A stretch of 64,000 nucleotides of DNA from an uncultured Rhodopila sp. (GTDB taxonomy: Bacteria; Pseudomonadota; Alphaproteobacteria; Acetobacterales; Acetobacteraceae), in assembly GCF_903944925.1 (NCBI RefSeq), contig NZ_CAJATU010000158.1:62001-126000 (forward strand), given 5' to 3'. Below, one piece after another: positions 17,616-26,579 of the stretch; positions within the stretch are counted from its first letter, which is position 1, and each line of letters begins with the position of its first letter. Below the pieces are notes generated by a model. It worked only from the letters and a program-made list of their open reading frames with translations. It ran no database searches and was not told where the DNA came from. Both the position numbers and the translations under genes were made by a program.

Positions 17616-17671
17616 AGGAGGAAGATGAATAAACAGTTAACGCAGTGCCGTTAACTGTTTATTCATTTTTT
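17616..17671 (+). promoter_or_regulatory. AT-rich leader hairpin with 9-codon frame before flgB
   Basis: A perfect 17-bp inverted repeat (17625-17641 and 17650-17666, loop GCAGTGCC) is followed by a T-run, the form of an intrinsic terminator on the plus strand. AGGAGG at 17616-17621 precedes an ATG at 17625 that opens a 9-codon frame (MNKQLTQCR, stop at 17652-17654) lying across the stem. This is the layout of a translated leader with an attenuator. The hairpin is strikingly AT-rich for this genome. The palindrome could instead be a protein-binding site between the divergent fliO and flgB transcripts. Confidence 0.5.
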
Positions 17672-17688
17672 TGAGTCATGGTCCGGAT

Positions 17689-18081
17689 ATGGACCCGACC
17701 AAAATTGGCTTGTTCGATCTGGCCGAAAAGCGGCTCAACTGGACGGCGCAGCGCCAGGCGGTGCTGGCCGGCAATATCGCCAACGCGAACACGCCGGGAT
17801 TCAAGGCGCGGGACGTGACGTCTTTCGCCGATGTCCTGGCCGGCAGCGGCACCATGGCGCCGGTGCAAACGCAACCCGGGCATCTGGCCGGAAGCCTCCC
17901 GACCGGGGTGGCTTCCCTGGCCAGGCAACGTTCTACGGTGCGCGCGCTTGATGGCAATGCGGTAGCAATCGATGAGCAGCTGACCAAGGTCGCCGATACG
18001 GAAACGACGCAGTCGTTGGTTACGTCGATCTGGAAGAAATATGTCGGGATGTTCAACACGGCACTCGGGAAGTCCGGCTGA
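17689..18081 (+). CDS. flgB: Flagellar basal-body rod protein FlgB
   Basis: Proximal rod subunit. The 130 residues start MDPTKIGLFDLAEKRLNW and carry the rod-protein signature QAVLAGNIANANTPGFKARD (about residues 23-42), ending in a helical region with the stretch MFNTALGKSG. The ATG at 17689 is preferred; a TTG at 17671 in frame would add six residues. The ribosome-binding site is weak, and a terminator-like hairpin lies immediately upstream. First gene of flgB-flgC-fliE-fliQ-fliR-flhB. Confidence 0.95.
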   Translation: MDPTKIGLFDLAEKRLNWTAQRQAVLAGNIANANTPGFKARDVTSFADVLAGSGTMAPVQTQPGHLAGSLPTGVASLARQRSTVRALDGNAVAIDEQLTKVADTETTQSLVTSIWKKYVGMFNTALGKSG

Positions 18082-18083
18082 CC

Positions 18084-18497
18084 ATGGCAAGCGACCTGAA
18101 CAGCGCGCTGAATATTTCCGCAAACGGGATGGATGCGCAGACCACGCGCCTGCGGGTCATCGCACAGAACATCGCCAACCAGGATTCGACCGGCTCGTCG
18201 CCCGGGGCGGAACCCTATCGCCGCAAGACGATTACTTTCGAAAGCGCGATGGATCGAGCGGCGGGTGTCGACACCGTGCACGTGAAGGCCATCGGCGTGG
18301 ATTCCAGCGAGTTGCAGCTCCGCTATGACCCGGCAAACCCGGCCTCGAACGCGCAGGGCTATGTGAAGCTGCCGAATGTCAACAGCTTCGTCGAGGTGAT
18401 GGATATGAAAGAAGCGGAGCGTTCCTACAGCGCAAATCTTTCAGTCATGCAGGCGACGCGCAGCATGCTGAACAAGACGATCGATCTGCTCAAATGA
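18084..18497 (+). CDS. flgC: Flagellar basal-body rod protein FlgC
   Basis: Proximal rod subunit, 137 residues. The N-terminal rod motif is RLRVIAQNIANQDSTGSSPG (about residues 23-42) followed by EPYRRKTITFES. The C-terminal VNSFVEVMDMKEAERSYSAN and MLNKTIDLLK are family-typical. It begins 2 bases after flgB and overlaps fliE by 4 bases (ATGA). Confidence 0.97.
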   Translation: MASDLNSALNISANGMDAQTTRLRVIAQNIANQDSTGSSPGAEPYRRKTITFESAMDRAAGVDTVHVKAIGVDSSELQLRYDPANPASNAQGYVKLPNVNSFVEVMDMKEAERSYSANLSVMQATRSMLNKTIDLLK

Positions 18498-18799
18498 CGA
18501 CGATCCCGACTGTTGTCGTAACACCTTCGGCGGCTGCTGAGGCGTACGCGAAGACGGCGCGGCAGGCATCCGGCGGAGCGGTGGGAGATTTCGGCTCCAC
18601 GGTGCAGCAGGCGTTGGAGAAGGCCGTCCAGACCGGCCACACGGCGGATGATCAGGCGATGAAAGCGATCAGCGGCGGCGGCAACCTGACGGAGGTTGTT
18701 GCGGCCCTGTCGCACGCGGAACTCACCTTGCAGACGGCGACCGTGATCCGCGACCGCGTGGTGCAGGCTTATCAGGACATCATCAAGATGCCGATCTGA
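18494..18799 (+). CDS. fliE: Flagellar hook-basal body protein FliE
   Basis: Connects the MS ring or export gate to the rod. The 101 residues have a variable Ala/Thr-rich N-terminus and the conserved C-terminal VVAALSHAELTLQTATVIRD RVVQAYQDIIKMPI region (about residues 68-101; interrupted here for length). It overlaps flgC by 4 bases and shares one base with fliQ. Confidence 0.94.
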   Translation: MTTIPTVVVTPSAAAEAYAKTARQASGGAVGDFGSTVQQALEKAVQTGHTADDQAMKAISGGGNLTEVVAALSHAELTLQTATVIRDRVVQAYQDIIKMPI

Positions 18800-19071
18800 T
18801 GAATGAGGGCGAAACCGCGGCGCTGGTGCGCGAGTGCATGGTTGTGATCGTCAAGCTTGGCGGCCCGGTGCTGGGCGTTGCGCTCGTGGTGGGCCTGATT
18901 ATGTCGATCATTCAGGCCGTGACCCAGATCAACGAGGCCATGCTGGCGTTTCTGCCGAAGCTTGCGGCCATCGGCATCGCGCTGATGATCTTCGGGCCGT
19001 TCATGATCGCGACACTACTGAACTTCACGCGCGAGGTCTTCGACCACATCGTCGCCATCGGCGGGTCATGA
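18799..19071 (+). CDS. fliQ: Flagellar export gate protein FliQ
   Basis: Export-gate membrane protein with two hairpin-forming membrane segments. The 90 residues include GVALVVGLIMSIIQAVTQIN and the conserved LPKLAAIGIALMIFGPFM. FliQ packs around the FliP-FliR pore. The TGATG junction with fliE and 3-base gap to fliR indicate one transcript. Confidence 0.96.
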   Translation: MNEGETAALVRECMVVIVKLGGPVLGVALVVGLIMSIIQAVTQINEAMLAFLPKLAAIGIALMIFGPFMIATLLNFTREVFDHIVAIGGS

Positions 19072-19074
19072 GCC

Positions 19075-19839
19075 ATGAACTGGGCGTCGCTGCTGGATTT
19101 GGCGCCGGCCTTCGCTTTGTCCCTGGCGCGCGTGGGTGCCGCGATGGCGCTGCTGCCGGCGCTCGGCGAAAGCGCAGCACCGGCGATTGTCCGCATCGGG
19201 TTGGCGCTGGGCATCACCATCCTGCTGCTGCCCGATTTGCAACCGCTTACGCCGCAGGTTCCGGAATCAGGTATCCAAATGGCGTTAATGGTGGCCGGAG
19301 AGGTCGCGACCGGCCTGTGGTTCGGTTGGGTAGCGCGCATGATTGCATTGGCCCTGCCAATCGGCGCGCAGTTCATGGCCTATCTGATCGGGCTGTCCAG
19401 CGTGCTGCAGCCGGATGCCGAGCTTGGCTCGCAATCGACGGCCTTGGGCAAGCTGTTTGAGACGATGGTGCCGATGCTTATCCTGACGACCGGGCTTTAT
19501 GTCCTGCCGTTGAAAGCCCTGGACGGGCTGTTTCGGCTGATCCCGCCCGGACACGTGCTGCCGGCGGCCGATAGCGCCGAGGTAGCGCTTCATGCCGTGG
19601 GCACAGCGTTCGGGTTGGCTCTGCAACTCGCCTCGCCGTTTGTGGTGGCCGATATTGTCTGGCACGTCGCCATCGGCCAGATCGCCCGCGCCGGCTCGCG
19701 CATGCAGATTTATTTTGTCTCGATGCCGGGCCAGATTCTTGGCGGCCTGGCTTTGCTGATGGTTACCGGCAGCGCGATCATCCTCGCCTGGCGGGATAGT
19801 GCGCAAAGCTTCCTGGGCTTGCTACCGGGGAGCCATTGA
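19075..19839 (+). CDS. fliR: Flagellar export gate protein FliR
   Basis: Completes the FliP5-FliQ4-FliR1 export pore. The 254 residues hold about six membrane segments, with the conserved GEVATGLWFGWVARMIALAL and GAQFMAYLIGLSSVLQPDAE regions and, late, the SPFVVADIVWHVAIGQIARA segment. The start is 3 bases after the fliQ stop and flhB starts 3 bases after its stop. Confidence 0.96.
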   Translation: MNWASLLDLAPAFALSLARVGAAMALLPALGESAAPAIVRIGLALGITILLLPDLQPLTPQVPESGIQMALMVAGEVATGLWFGWVARMIALALPIGAQFMAYLIGLSSVLQPDAELGSQSTALGKLFETMVPMLILTTGLYVLPLKALDGLFRLIPPGHVLPAADSAEVALHAVGTAFGLALQLASPFVVADIVWHVAIGQIARAGSRMQIYFVSMPGQILGGLALLMVTGSAIILAWRDSAQSFLGLLPGSH

Positions 19840-19842
19840 CGG

Positions 19843-20904
19843 ATGGCGGATGAGTCCGAGTCCACGGGCGACAAGACAGAGGCTGCGACCAGCCGGCATC
19901 TCGATCAGGCCCGCGATGCCGGGCGGGTGCCGATTTCCCGGGAGGCGACGATCTTTGCCAGCATGACCGCGGTGGTGGGGCTGCTGGCCTATCAGGCGCA
20001 GGCCACCATGCGGGACCTGCTGTCGGCATTGAGTCAGTATCTCGCCCAAGCCGATGGTTCGTGGCGGGACGGTTCGGGCACCGCCATCCGCGATGTCTCC
20101 TTCGCCGTCCTGCCGTATCTTCTGGCGGCAACCTTTGGCGCTGCAGCGGCGGTCTTGCTGCAAACAGGATTTCTGCTGAACGGGAGCGTGCTGGAGCCGA
20201 AATTCTCCCGCATCAGCCCGGTCGCCGGAGTGAAGCGCCTGTTCGGCCGGCAGGGTCTCGAGGAATTGGTCAAATCGCTCGCCAAGCTGGCGGCCCATGG
20301 CGCTGCGATATGGATTGCCATCCGGGGTGACTTGCCGAGCCTGATGCTGCTGCCACGGCAGGACCCCAGTGTGCTGCCGTCCGCCGTGGCGCGGCCGATA
20401 TTCCATATCTTTCTGGCGAGTCTGCTTTGCCACGCGATGTTGGCAACGGCCGATATCTTCTGGGTCCGCTTCCGCTACGCCCGCGATCTGCGCATGAGCC
20501 GCCAGGATATCCGCGAAGAATTCAAGGAGACGGAGGGTAACCCGCACACCAAAGCCCGCATACGGCGTATCCGGATGATGCGGGCGCGTAAGCGGATGAT
20601 GGCTCAGGTTCCCAAGGCGACGGTGGTCGTGACCAACCCTACGCACTACGCCGTTGCGTTGGCCTATGACCGGGCAACCAACCCGGCGCCGCGCGTGGTG
20701 GCAAAGGGCACGGATGAGGTCGCTGCCAGGATCAGGGAGGTCGCGGCAGCCGCCAATGTGCCGTTGGTTGCCAACCCGCCGCTCGCCCGCGCGCTTTACC
20801 GCCTGGAGCTTGATGCGGAGATTCCTGCGGAACACTACAAGGCGGTGGCTGAAATCATCGCCTATGTCTGGCGCCTCGGCCGGCGATCGCTGCCGGTGGC
20901 CTAA
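19843..20904 (+). CDS. flhB: Flagellar export switch protein FlhB
   Basis: Export-apparatus protein that switches substrate class after autocleavage. The 353 residues start with the cytoplasmic ESTGDKTEAATSRHLDQARD, then four membrane segments (about 35-60, 88-112, 145-165, 185-205), and a C-terminal cytoplasmic domain with TVVVTNPTHYAVALAYD, where cleavage falls between Asn and Pro of NPTH. Last gene of the flgB operon; recA follows after 234 bases. That gap shows no clear terminator. Confidence 0.97.
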   Translation: MADESESTGDKTEAATSRHLDQARDAGRVPISREATIFASMTAVVGLLAYQAQATMRDLLSALSQYLAQADGSWRDGSGTAIRDVSFAVLPYLLAATFGAAAAVLLQTGFLLNGSVLEPKFSRISPVAGVKRLFGRQGLEELVKSLAKLAAHGAAIWIAIRGDLPSLMLLPRQDPSVLPSAVARPIFHIFLASLLCHAMLATADIFWVRFRYARDLRMSRQDIREEFKETEGNPHTKARIRRIRMMRARKRMMAQVPKATVVVTNPTHYAVALAYDRATNPAPRVVAKGTDEVAARIREVAAAANVPLVANPPLARALYRLELDAEIPAEHYKAVAEIIAYVWRLGRRSLPVA

Positions 20905-20981
20905 CGATTGCGTTTTTGGCTATGCCGACTCGGGGGGCAGGGTTGATGCTAGTGCCGATATTCTGCACGAATCGGCCCGAC

Positions 20982-20996
20982 GTTCATAGAAAGTTC
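20982..20996 (+). promoter_or_regulatory. LexA (SOS) box of recA
   Basis: GTTC-N7-GTTC, exactly the alphaproteobacterial LexA operator, with the two GTTC at 20982-20985 and 20993-20996. It lies about 150 bases before the recA start and touches the proposed -35 element, so bound LexA would block RNA polymerase. Confidence 0.9.
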
Positions 20997-21025
20997 TTGT
21001 CGCTCGGCGAGGATTGGAACATAAG
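20997..21025 (+). promoter_or_regulatory. Proposed recA promoter
   Basis: TTGTCG at 20997-21002 and CATAAG at 21020-21025 with a 17-base spacer resemble a housekeeping promoter. The SOS box ends one base before the -35, which fits LexA control. The transcript would have a leader of about 105 bases before the recA ATG. Confidence 0.55.
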
Positions 21026-21138
21026 AGGCACAAATGGCATTCGCTTGAGTGTGCACGTATTGGTTGTGAATAGGTGCCGTTTGCGCCTAATTTGGTTGAG
21101 AAAGCGGTCAATCTGTCTCGAACCGAGGAACATGCGGA

Positions 21139-22179
21139 ATGGAAAAGAATAAGGCGCTCGACGCGGCGATGGCTCAAATCGAACGGGCCTTCGGCAAGGG
21201 GTCGATCATGCGCATGGGTGCGCGGGCCGGGGACGAGCAGATCGAGGTCATCCCGTCCGGTTCTCTCGGCCTTGATCTCGCACTCGGCATCGGCGGTTTT
21301 CCGCGCGGACGCATCATTGAGATTTACGGCCCGGAGAGTTCCGGCAAGACCACCCTGGCGCTACATGCGATTGCCGAGGCGCAAAAGCGCGGCGGCACCT
21401 GCGCCTTCCTGGACGCCGAGCATGCGCTGGACCCGACCTACGCGCGGAAGCTTGGCGTCGATGTCGACAACCTGCTGATCAGCCAGCCCGATGCGGGCGA
21501 GCAGGCACTGGAAATCGCCGATACGTTGGTTCGTTCCGGCGCGATCGACGTGCTGGTGGTGGATAGCGTGGCCGCTCTGGTGCCGCGTGCCGAATTGGAA
21601 GGGGAGATGGGCGACAGCCACATGGGTCTGCACGCCAGGCTCATGAGCCAGGCGCTTCGCAAGATTACCGGCAGCGTCAGCCGCAGCAAATGCATGCTGA
21701 TCTTCCTGAACCAGATCCGCATGAAAATCGGCGTCATGTTCGGTAATCCCGAAACGACCACCGGCGGCAACGCGCTGAAATTCTATGCGTCCCTCCGCCT
21801 GGAAATTCGCCGCATCGGCCAGATCAAGGAGCGTGAGGAGGTCGTCGGCAACCAGACCCGGGTCAAGGTCGTCAAGAACAAGCTGGCCCCGCCGTTCCGC
21901 CAGGTCGAATTCGACATCATGTATGGCGAAGGTATCAGCAAGGTCGGCGAATTGTTGGACCTTGGCGTGAAGGCCGGTGTTGTGGAAAAGTCCGGTGCAT
22001 GGTTCAGCTACGACAGTCAGCGCATCGGCCAGGGGCGGGAGAACGCAAAGCAGTTCCTCCGCGACCGCCGCGATCTTGCGGAGTCCATCGAGGTCAAGGT
22101 TCGGGAGCAGTCCGGTGTGATCGCCAACCTGATGCTGTCAACGATCGATGACAGCGAGGAAGCCGAAGCCGCTGAATGA
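21139..22179 (+). CDS. recA: RecA recombinase
   Basis: Strand-exchange protein for homologous recombination and co-protease for LexA. The 346 residues have Walker [10 protein letters not shown] (about 70-78), Walker [13 protein letters not shown], the DNA-binding loops with [18 protein letters not shown] (L1) and [18 protein letters not shown] (L2), and a typical acidic C-terminus [13 protein letters not shown] control is shown by the upstream box. Its final 32 bases overlap the next gene. Confidence 0.99.
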   Translation: MEKNKALDAAMAQIERAFGKGSIMRMGARAGDEQIEVIPSGSLGLDLALGIGGFPRGRIIEIYGPESSGKTTLALHAIAEAQKRGGTCAFLDAEHALDPTYARKLGVDVDNLLISQPDAGEQALEIADTLVRSGAIDVLVVDSVAALVPRAELEGEMGDSHMGLHARLMSQALRKITGSVSRSKCMLIFLNQIRMKIGVMFGNPETTTGGNALKFYASLRLEIRRIGQIKEREEVVGNQTRVKVVKNKLAPPFRQVEFDIMYGEGISKVGELLDLGVKAGVVEKSGAWFSYDSQRIGQGRENAKQFLRDRRDLAESIEVKVREQSGVIANLMLSTIDDSEEAEAAE

Positions 22180-22606
22180 GTCGGTCCTGCGGGATGTCGC
22201 GCTGACCGACGACGATCACGCGCTGATTGCTGCTGCCAACGCGGTGCTGGAACGGCATTATCGCACGTTCTGGCACACTGTGGCTGCTGCGATACAATCG
22301 ACGGATGGCCGGATCTGGACCGGTTTGCATATTGGCACGACCGTTGGGCGCCTGGCGGTCTGCGCCGAGGCGGTTGCGTTGGGGCGGGCGATATTGGAGG
22401 GGGATGGGACGATCCAGACCGCCGTCGCAATCAGGCATCCGAAACCCGAAGAGGAAGATCGGGAACTGGCGGTTGTCTCGCCGTGCGGCGGTTGCCGGGA
22501 GATGATACTGGATCACGCTCCCCTGGCGATGGTGATCGTCAGGGATGCCAATGGGCTGATCAAGCTGCCGATACGGACATTACTGCCGCTGCCGTATCGG
22601 CGCTGA
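22148..22606 (+). CDS. Cytidine deaminase-like protein
   Basis: Small zinc deaminase of the cytidine/blasticidin-S deaminase fold, 152 residues. The zinc and catalytic motif is split as usual: [11 protein letters not shown] (first Cys ligand and catalytic Glu) and [11 protein letters not shown] (two Cys ligands). Three Cys ligands put it with the T-CDA or blasticidin-S deaminase type. The substrate is unknown. Its start lies inside the end of recA in another frame; no better start exists downstream in frame, so it is probably translated from the recA transcript. The phage cassette begins 10 bases after its stop, on the other strand. Confidence 0.85.
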   Translation: MTARKPKPLNESVLRDVALTDDDHALIAAANAVLERHYRTFWHTVAAAIQSTDGRIWTGLHIGTTVGRLAVCAEAVALGRAILEGDGTIQTAVAIRHPKPEEEDRELAVVSPCGGCREMILDHAPLAMVIVRDANGLIKLPIRTLLPLPYRR

Positions 22607-22616
22607 GAAGAGCCGC

Positions 22617-24680
22617 CTACGAGGCAGTGTCCGAGAGCGTGATGCCCGAGAAAGTCGCCGACAGAGGACAATCCAGAACCCAGTTGGTTCCCAGATCGGT
22701 TGCGACGCTCCAGCCGGTTGGTTGCATGATCGCGGAGAAGTTGTCTGTCACCGCATTGCCCCGGCCGATTTGGGTAGGTCCGTAGGGGTAATAAAGTTGG
22801 CAGGCGCTTGAGACGTTCTGGAGTGCGGTTTGCAAAGTTATTTGCAGGTGCGTAGCGTCGATGCGCTGGCAGGAGACGGCCGAAACGATTGTTCCGTCGT
22901 TGCCTGGCGTGCCCCCATCCATGACGGCGAAGCCCGCTCCTGCTGCAGCCTGCAAAGGAACCTTCAGGTCGTTCCCGGCATCATGGGCAACCGTGATCAC
23001 AAGAGTCGTGTTCGATTGCCGGTAGACGTGGCTGATCGCCGGGCCGCCGGTCTTGGGCATGGTCCCTGGTAGAGCCGTGATTGAGTCCGCATAGCCGCCA
23101 GCGATCAAAGTCCGGCCGATGATCGGGCTTGCCAGCATCGCAAACCGCTGGTTATCGGCACTGTCCCGATGGGAGGAGTCGCCGCCGGTCGCGATTCCGG
23201 TCGTCGGGCTCCACGACGATCCGCGCGGATTGCTGTCGCTGGTCTGGACGTTGCCGATAACGACACGCTGGGTTGTGTCGGCAGCGATACTCTGAACGAC
23301 TTGCCGATGCATGGTGATGCCATCCGCAGTCCCGTACGGTATTGCGTTCCACCAAATCAACGGGATTCGGTTGGTGGTATCGCCGAGCATCGCCCTGACC
23401 AGCGAGAGAAACCGAAGCGCGGCGGCTTTGAACGTGCTGTATTCGCTGTAGGCGCGCAGGCTGTCGGTTTCATTCCACGGCCAGACGACTGCGCAGACGT
23501 CGGCCAGATCTTCGGCTGGCAAAGCGGCTACCGCCTGCTGCATGGCCAGGCCATCGGCCCCGAGAGACCATGTGGACGGACTCGAGCCGTCGCCGGGGTT
23601 CTGAACGAAACTGCCCGGATACCCTGAACTGGTGGCGTAAATCCCATGGCCGCTTTGCATAGTGAAAGGCGCGGCGCTCGCCGTCGTTGCAAGCACGTTG
23701 TAGGCCAAAGCGCCGACGTAATAAGCAACGCCCTGAGCCAGCAGTGCGGCGGCACCGTCGTTCAGCGCGTAGTTGATCGCGTTCGACTGGCCGTTGAAGA
23801 GCAGATAGATCCCTTTTCGGGCGCCGCATACCCAGCGGCATGCGTAGCCAATCAATGCGGCGACGTCAGTGTCGGAGAGAGATCGGGTCCACTCGGCCGC
23901 TTCGTGAAGCCAACATTGCGCGGCGCCTTTGGCCGTTCCGTCATGTAACAAAAGCACGTTGCCGGCTTGCGCCGCAGCGGACCAGACGACCGAGGTCGCG
24001 ACCCGGACACCATCGAGCCATATATCCGCCCCGGCGGACGTAGAGTAACGGAAGACGATGGAGTGCGTGTGGCGCCGGGTTATCGACGCGCTGACCACGA
24101 CCTGGTTCGCTCCCGGAAAGAGCACAAGCCGGCCGGTCCCACCGGCGCTGTCCAACTGCAAGACAGGCTGAGACCCGATCGACAACAACGTGATCGGCTG
24201 CGTATCGACACCGCTGTTTTGCCGCCAATTGGGCCGCGACCAGACCAGATACCACGTCCAGGCCGAAGTGGTGCTAGCGCCAGAGCCGGACACTTGCCAT
24301 CCGGTCGCCGGGTCAAGCGCCGGCTGCAGCAGCCCGGAACCCGTTGCCGGAAATCCGGCTCCGCCCAGCAAGCCCGAAAGATGCGGGGCGCCCTGGGGTT
24401 GGGCTGGTTTGGACTGGGCGGAAAACGGGAGGAGGTTCTGGCCGTTTCCGGACTGATCCAGAAGTGCGCTGCCTGCAACGTTCCACGCCGTCAGCGGGGT
24501 GTTTCCGGGACCGATCAATCCACTCGGTCTACTGGCATCCCACCAGCCCGCGGTTCCGGCAACTGTCTGAACCAGGGAGACGGACGGAACGGTTGCCGTG
24601 GACGGAAGCGGCGCATAGAGAGCGAGGTGACCGGCCCCGACCCCCATCGCCCGGCCCGCTTGGACGAAAAGGAGGCCCAT
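22617..24680 (-). CDS. Phage tail-associated SGNH esterase with lectin-like domain
   Basis: The 687-residue protein has a LamG/concanavalin-like domain at about residues 125-285 and an SGNH or sialate-esterase-like hydrolase after it. YLLFNGQSNA gives the nucleophile Ser at 299, VWPWNETDS lies in the third block, and GGDSSHRD gives the D-x-x-H pair at 501 and 504. Such tail enzymes deacetylate surface polysaccharide during adsorption. A C-terminal beta-rich domain (about 530-687) probably holds the binding tip. It starts 3 bases after the FN3 fibre gene and is the last gene of the cassette. Confidence 0.75.
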   Translation of the reverse strand: MGLLFVQAGRAMGVGAGHLALYAPLPSTATVPSVSLVQTVAGTAGWWDASRPSGLIGPGNTPLTAWNVAGSALLDQSGNGQNLLPFSAQSKPAQPQGAPHLSGLLGGAGFPATGSGLLQPALDPATGWQVSGSGASTTSAWTWYLVWSRPNWRQNSGVDTQPITLLSIGSQPVLQLDSAGGTGRLVLFPGANQVVVSASITRRHTHSIVFRYSTSAGADIWLDGVRVATSVVWSAAAQAGNVLLLHDGTAKGAAQCWLHEAAEWTRSLSDTDVAALIGYACRWVCGARKGIYLLFNGQSNAINYALNDGAAALLAQGVAYYVGALAYNVLATTASAAPFTMQSGHGIYATSSGYPGSFVQNPGDGSSPSTWSLGADGLAMQQAVAALPAEDLADVCAVVWPWNETDSLRAYSEYSTFKAAALRFLSLVRAMLGDTTNRIPLIWWNAIPYGTADGITMHRQVVQSIAADTTQRVVIGNVQTSDSNPRGSSWSPTTGIATGGDSSHRDSADNQRFAMLASPIIGRTLIAGGYADSITALPGTMPKTGGPAISHVYRQSNTTLVITVAHDAGNDLKVPLQAAAGAGFAVMDGGTPGNDGTIVSAVSCQRIDATHLQITLQTALQNVSSACQLYYPYGPTQIGRGNAVTDNFSAIMQPTGWSVATDLGTNWVLDCPLSATFSGITLSDTAS

Positions 24681-24683
24681 TGG

Positions 24684-26537
24684 CTATTGGACCACGAACG
24701 GAGTCGGACTGACGGTCGAACCGGTGCCGTTGGTGCCTTCCGCCCAAACATACCAGGTGCCCGCGGTCGCCGGTGTGGGCACGTAAGCGCCCCAGAGATT
24801 GGTGTTTACGAGTATAGCGGCCGTCCAGGATGTCGGCGGTGTAACGGCAGACAGAGAGAACCCGAACTGGATCGCTGCACTCGCGGGCGATACCAGCGCA
24901 TTGACGCCGATCGATCCGCTTCCATGGGTATAGGGGCCGGTTGGCAACAGGTTCCACGTTATCGACGTGACCGGCGTCGAGGCTGCCTGGGTAACCACGG
25001 TCACGGTCGAGGACACAGGGCCGCTGCCGGAAGCGTTCACGCCGATGACCGAGAAGTCATAGCTTGTCGAGGCAAGCAGCCCGGATATTGTCGTTGTGGT
25101 TGCAGAAATGCCAGCCACGGAGGAAGCCCAGGTTGTGGTTCCGGTGGCCCTGTATTGGACTGTGAAACTGGTAGCGGCGTTGCTTCCAGTCTGAGCCGAC
25201 CATGTAAGCTGTATGCTGCTGCTGGAAGCCGGTGTCGCGGCAAGGCCAGTCACTTGGGCAGGCACCGGCAATTGAGGCAAGGCCGCGGTTGTCACGGTCA
25301 AAATCGAAGACGATGATCCCGTCCCGGCGGCATTGATCGCCTGCACGACGATGTCATAGCTGGTTGCAGCCGTCAGGCTGCTCAACACGCATGTCGTGGC
25401 ACCGACGACTGCCGGAGCGGTGCTCCAGGACGATGTGCCTGTCACTCGGTATTGCACGGCATACGAAGACGCGGCGCCGCCGCTTCCGGGCGCCTGCCAG
25501 GAAATCGTGATGGCAGCGGAGGTTATCGTTGAGCTTGCCAGGCCGGTGACTTGACCCGGAGCCGTTACGGCCGCCCCTCCGGCGATCGAGGCGAATGCGA
25601 TGGTCCCGCCGGAATAGGTCGCGCAGTAAATCGACGCCGCCTGTTGCGGGCCTAACGTCAGGCTTCCGGTCGATGTCACAAAACCGCTGCCCAGGGTCAC
25701 TGTTCCCACGCTGGCGTTGATGACGGTGCATTGAAAGCCGCTGCCCATGTTGCTCGTGAGCGGCGTCAGCGTCAGCGGCTGACTGCAAACCAGTACTCGC
25801 CCGTTATGGACGGTGGTATCGAGGTTGATGCTGCCGGTGAGCTCGACAACGGGCGCCTTGTAGGTGGGCAACTTCTTGGCGAGCCAAACCCAGATTGCGC
25901 CGAAATTCTGGCTTGCCATGACATTGCTGCCCTGAGCCGCCCAAATTGTATCCGTATCACCAACCGGTCCGGCCGTTTGGGCCTGGTCTATAGTAACGCC
26001 ATCGAGAAAACTGCTGTATTTAATCGCGCAATTGGTCCCGGCGTGGCTGACGGCGACAAGATCCTGATCGGCCAGCGCGGATACGATCGGAAGGCTGCCG
26101 ATCTCGCTGTTTGTGGCGACGGCGGATGCCGTCGCTGAAATGGTTCCATCGGTTGTGATGGCAACGTTCTTGCCCGCTGAGAACAACCCATGCAGCAATG
26201 ACGCCGGCATGAGCATAGGTGTTCCCTGGTTACTGATAACCAGGTCAGTGCCTGTGCCCAAGCTTGAGAGCAAGGGGAAACCAGCGTGATCAAGGCCCGT
26301 CGCGACAAGGGTGCCTTCAGCCAGATTGACCCCAATCCCCAGGTCAACCTGCTCGGGCCCGCCGGAGCCCAGGCTGACCCGGCCGAGTAACGCGGACGGT
26401 TGGATGATGATCGCTGGCTGCGTTGAAGCAAGCAGTGTTCCCACGGCTGCGGCCATCGCCGAGCCGCCTTGGCTTATCGGCACCAGATCCGCGGGCGAGA
26501 CCGATTTGGCGGCCGGAAGGTCGGAAATTTTGGGCAT
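24684..26537 (-). CDS. Phage tail fibre protein with fibronectin type III domains
   Basis: 617-residue structural protein. Its N-terminus (MPKISDLPAAKSVSPADLVP ... ALLGRVSLGSGGPEQVDLG) is a paralogue of the N-terminus of the neighbouring repeat fibre, so this part probably docks to the baseplate. Two FN3 domains follow at about residues 325-415 and 425-515 (VTGLASSTITSAAITISWQA and VTGLAATPASSSSIQLTWSA), then a third beta-rich domain to the end. FN3 domains in phage tails are thought to help loose binding to cell surfaces. Confidence 0.8.
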   Translation of the reverse strand: MPKISDLPAAKSVSPADLVPISQGGSAMAAAVGTLLASTQPAIIIQPSALLGRVSLGSGGPEQVDLGIGVNLAEGTLVATGLDHAGFPLLSSLGTGTDLVISNQGTPMLMPASLLHGLFSAGKNVAITTDGTISATASAVATNSEIGSLPIVSALADQDLVAVSHAGTNCAIKYSSFLDGVTIDQAQTAGPVGDTDTIWAAQGSNVMASQNFGAIWVWLAKKLPTYKAPVVELTGSINLDTTVHNGRVLVCSQPLTLTPLTSNMGSGFQCTVINASVGTVTLGSGFVTSTGSLTLGPQQAASIYCATYSGGTIAFASIAGGAAVTAPGQVTGLASSTITSAAITISWQAPGSGGAASSYAVQYRVTGTSSWSTAPAVVGATTCVLSSLTAATSYDIVVQAINAAGTGSSSSILTVTTAALPQLPVPAQVTGLAATPASSSSIQLTWSAQTGSNAATSFTVQYRATGTTTWASSVAGISATTTTISGLLASTSYDFSVIGVNASGSGPVSSTVTVVTQAASTPVTSITWNLLPTGPYTHGSGSIGVNALVSPASAAIQFGFSLSAVTPPTSWTAAILVNTNLWGAYVPTPATAGTWYVWAEGTNGTGSTVSPTPFVVQ

Positions 26538-26579
26538 CTATGCGCTCTGTTCGGTAAAGTCTTGATCTTGGACTACAGT

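Noticed and set aside
17625-17666. CtrA binding site (TTAA-N7-TTAA) upstream of flgB
   Set aside because: The two TTAA within the hairpin are 10 bases apart rather than 7, so the stem is better read as an RNA or operator palindrome.
22830-25316. Long plus-strand frames opposite the fibre genes (for example 23967-25316)
   Set aside because: They mirror codon bias of the minus-strand fibre genes and have no recognisable motifs or start signals.
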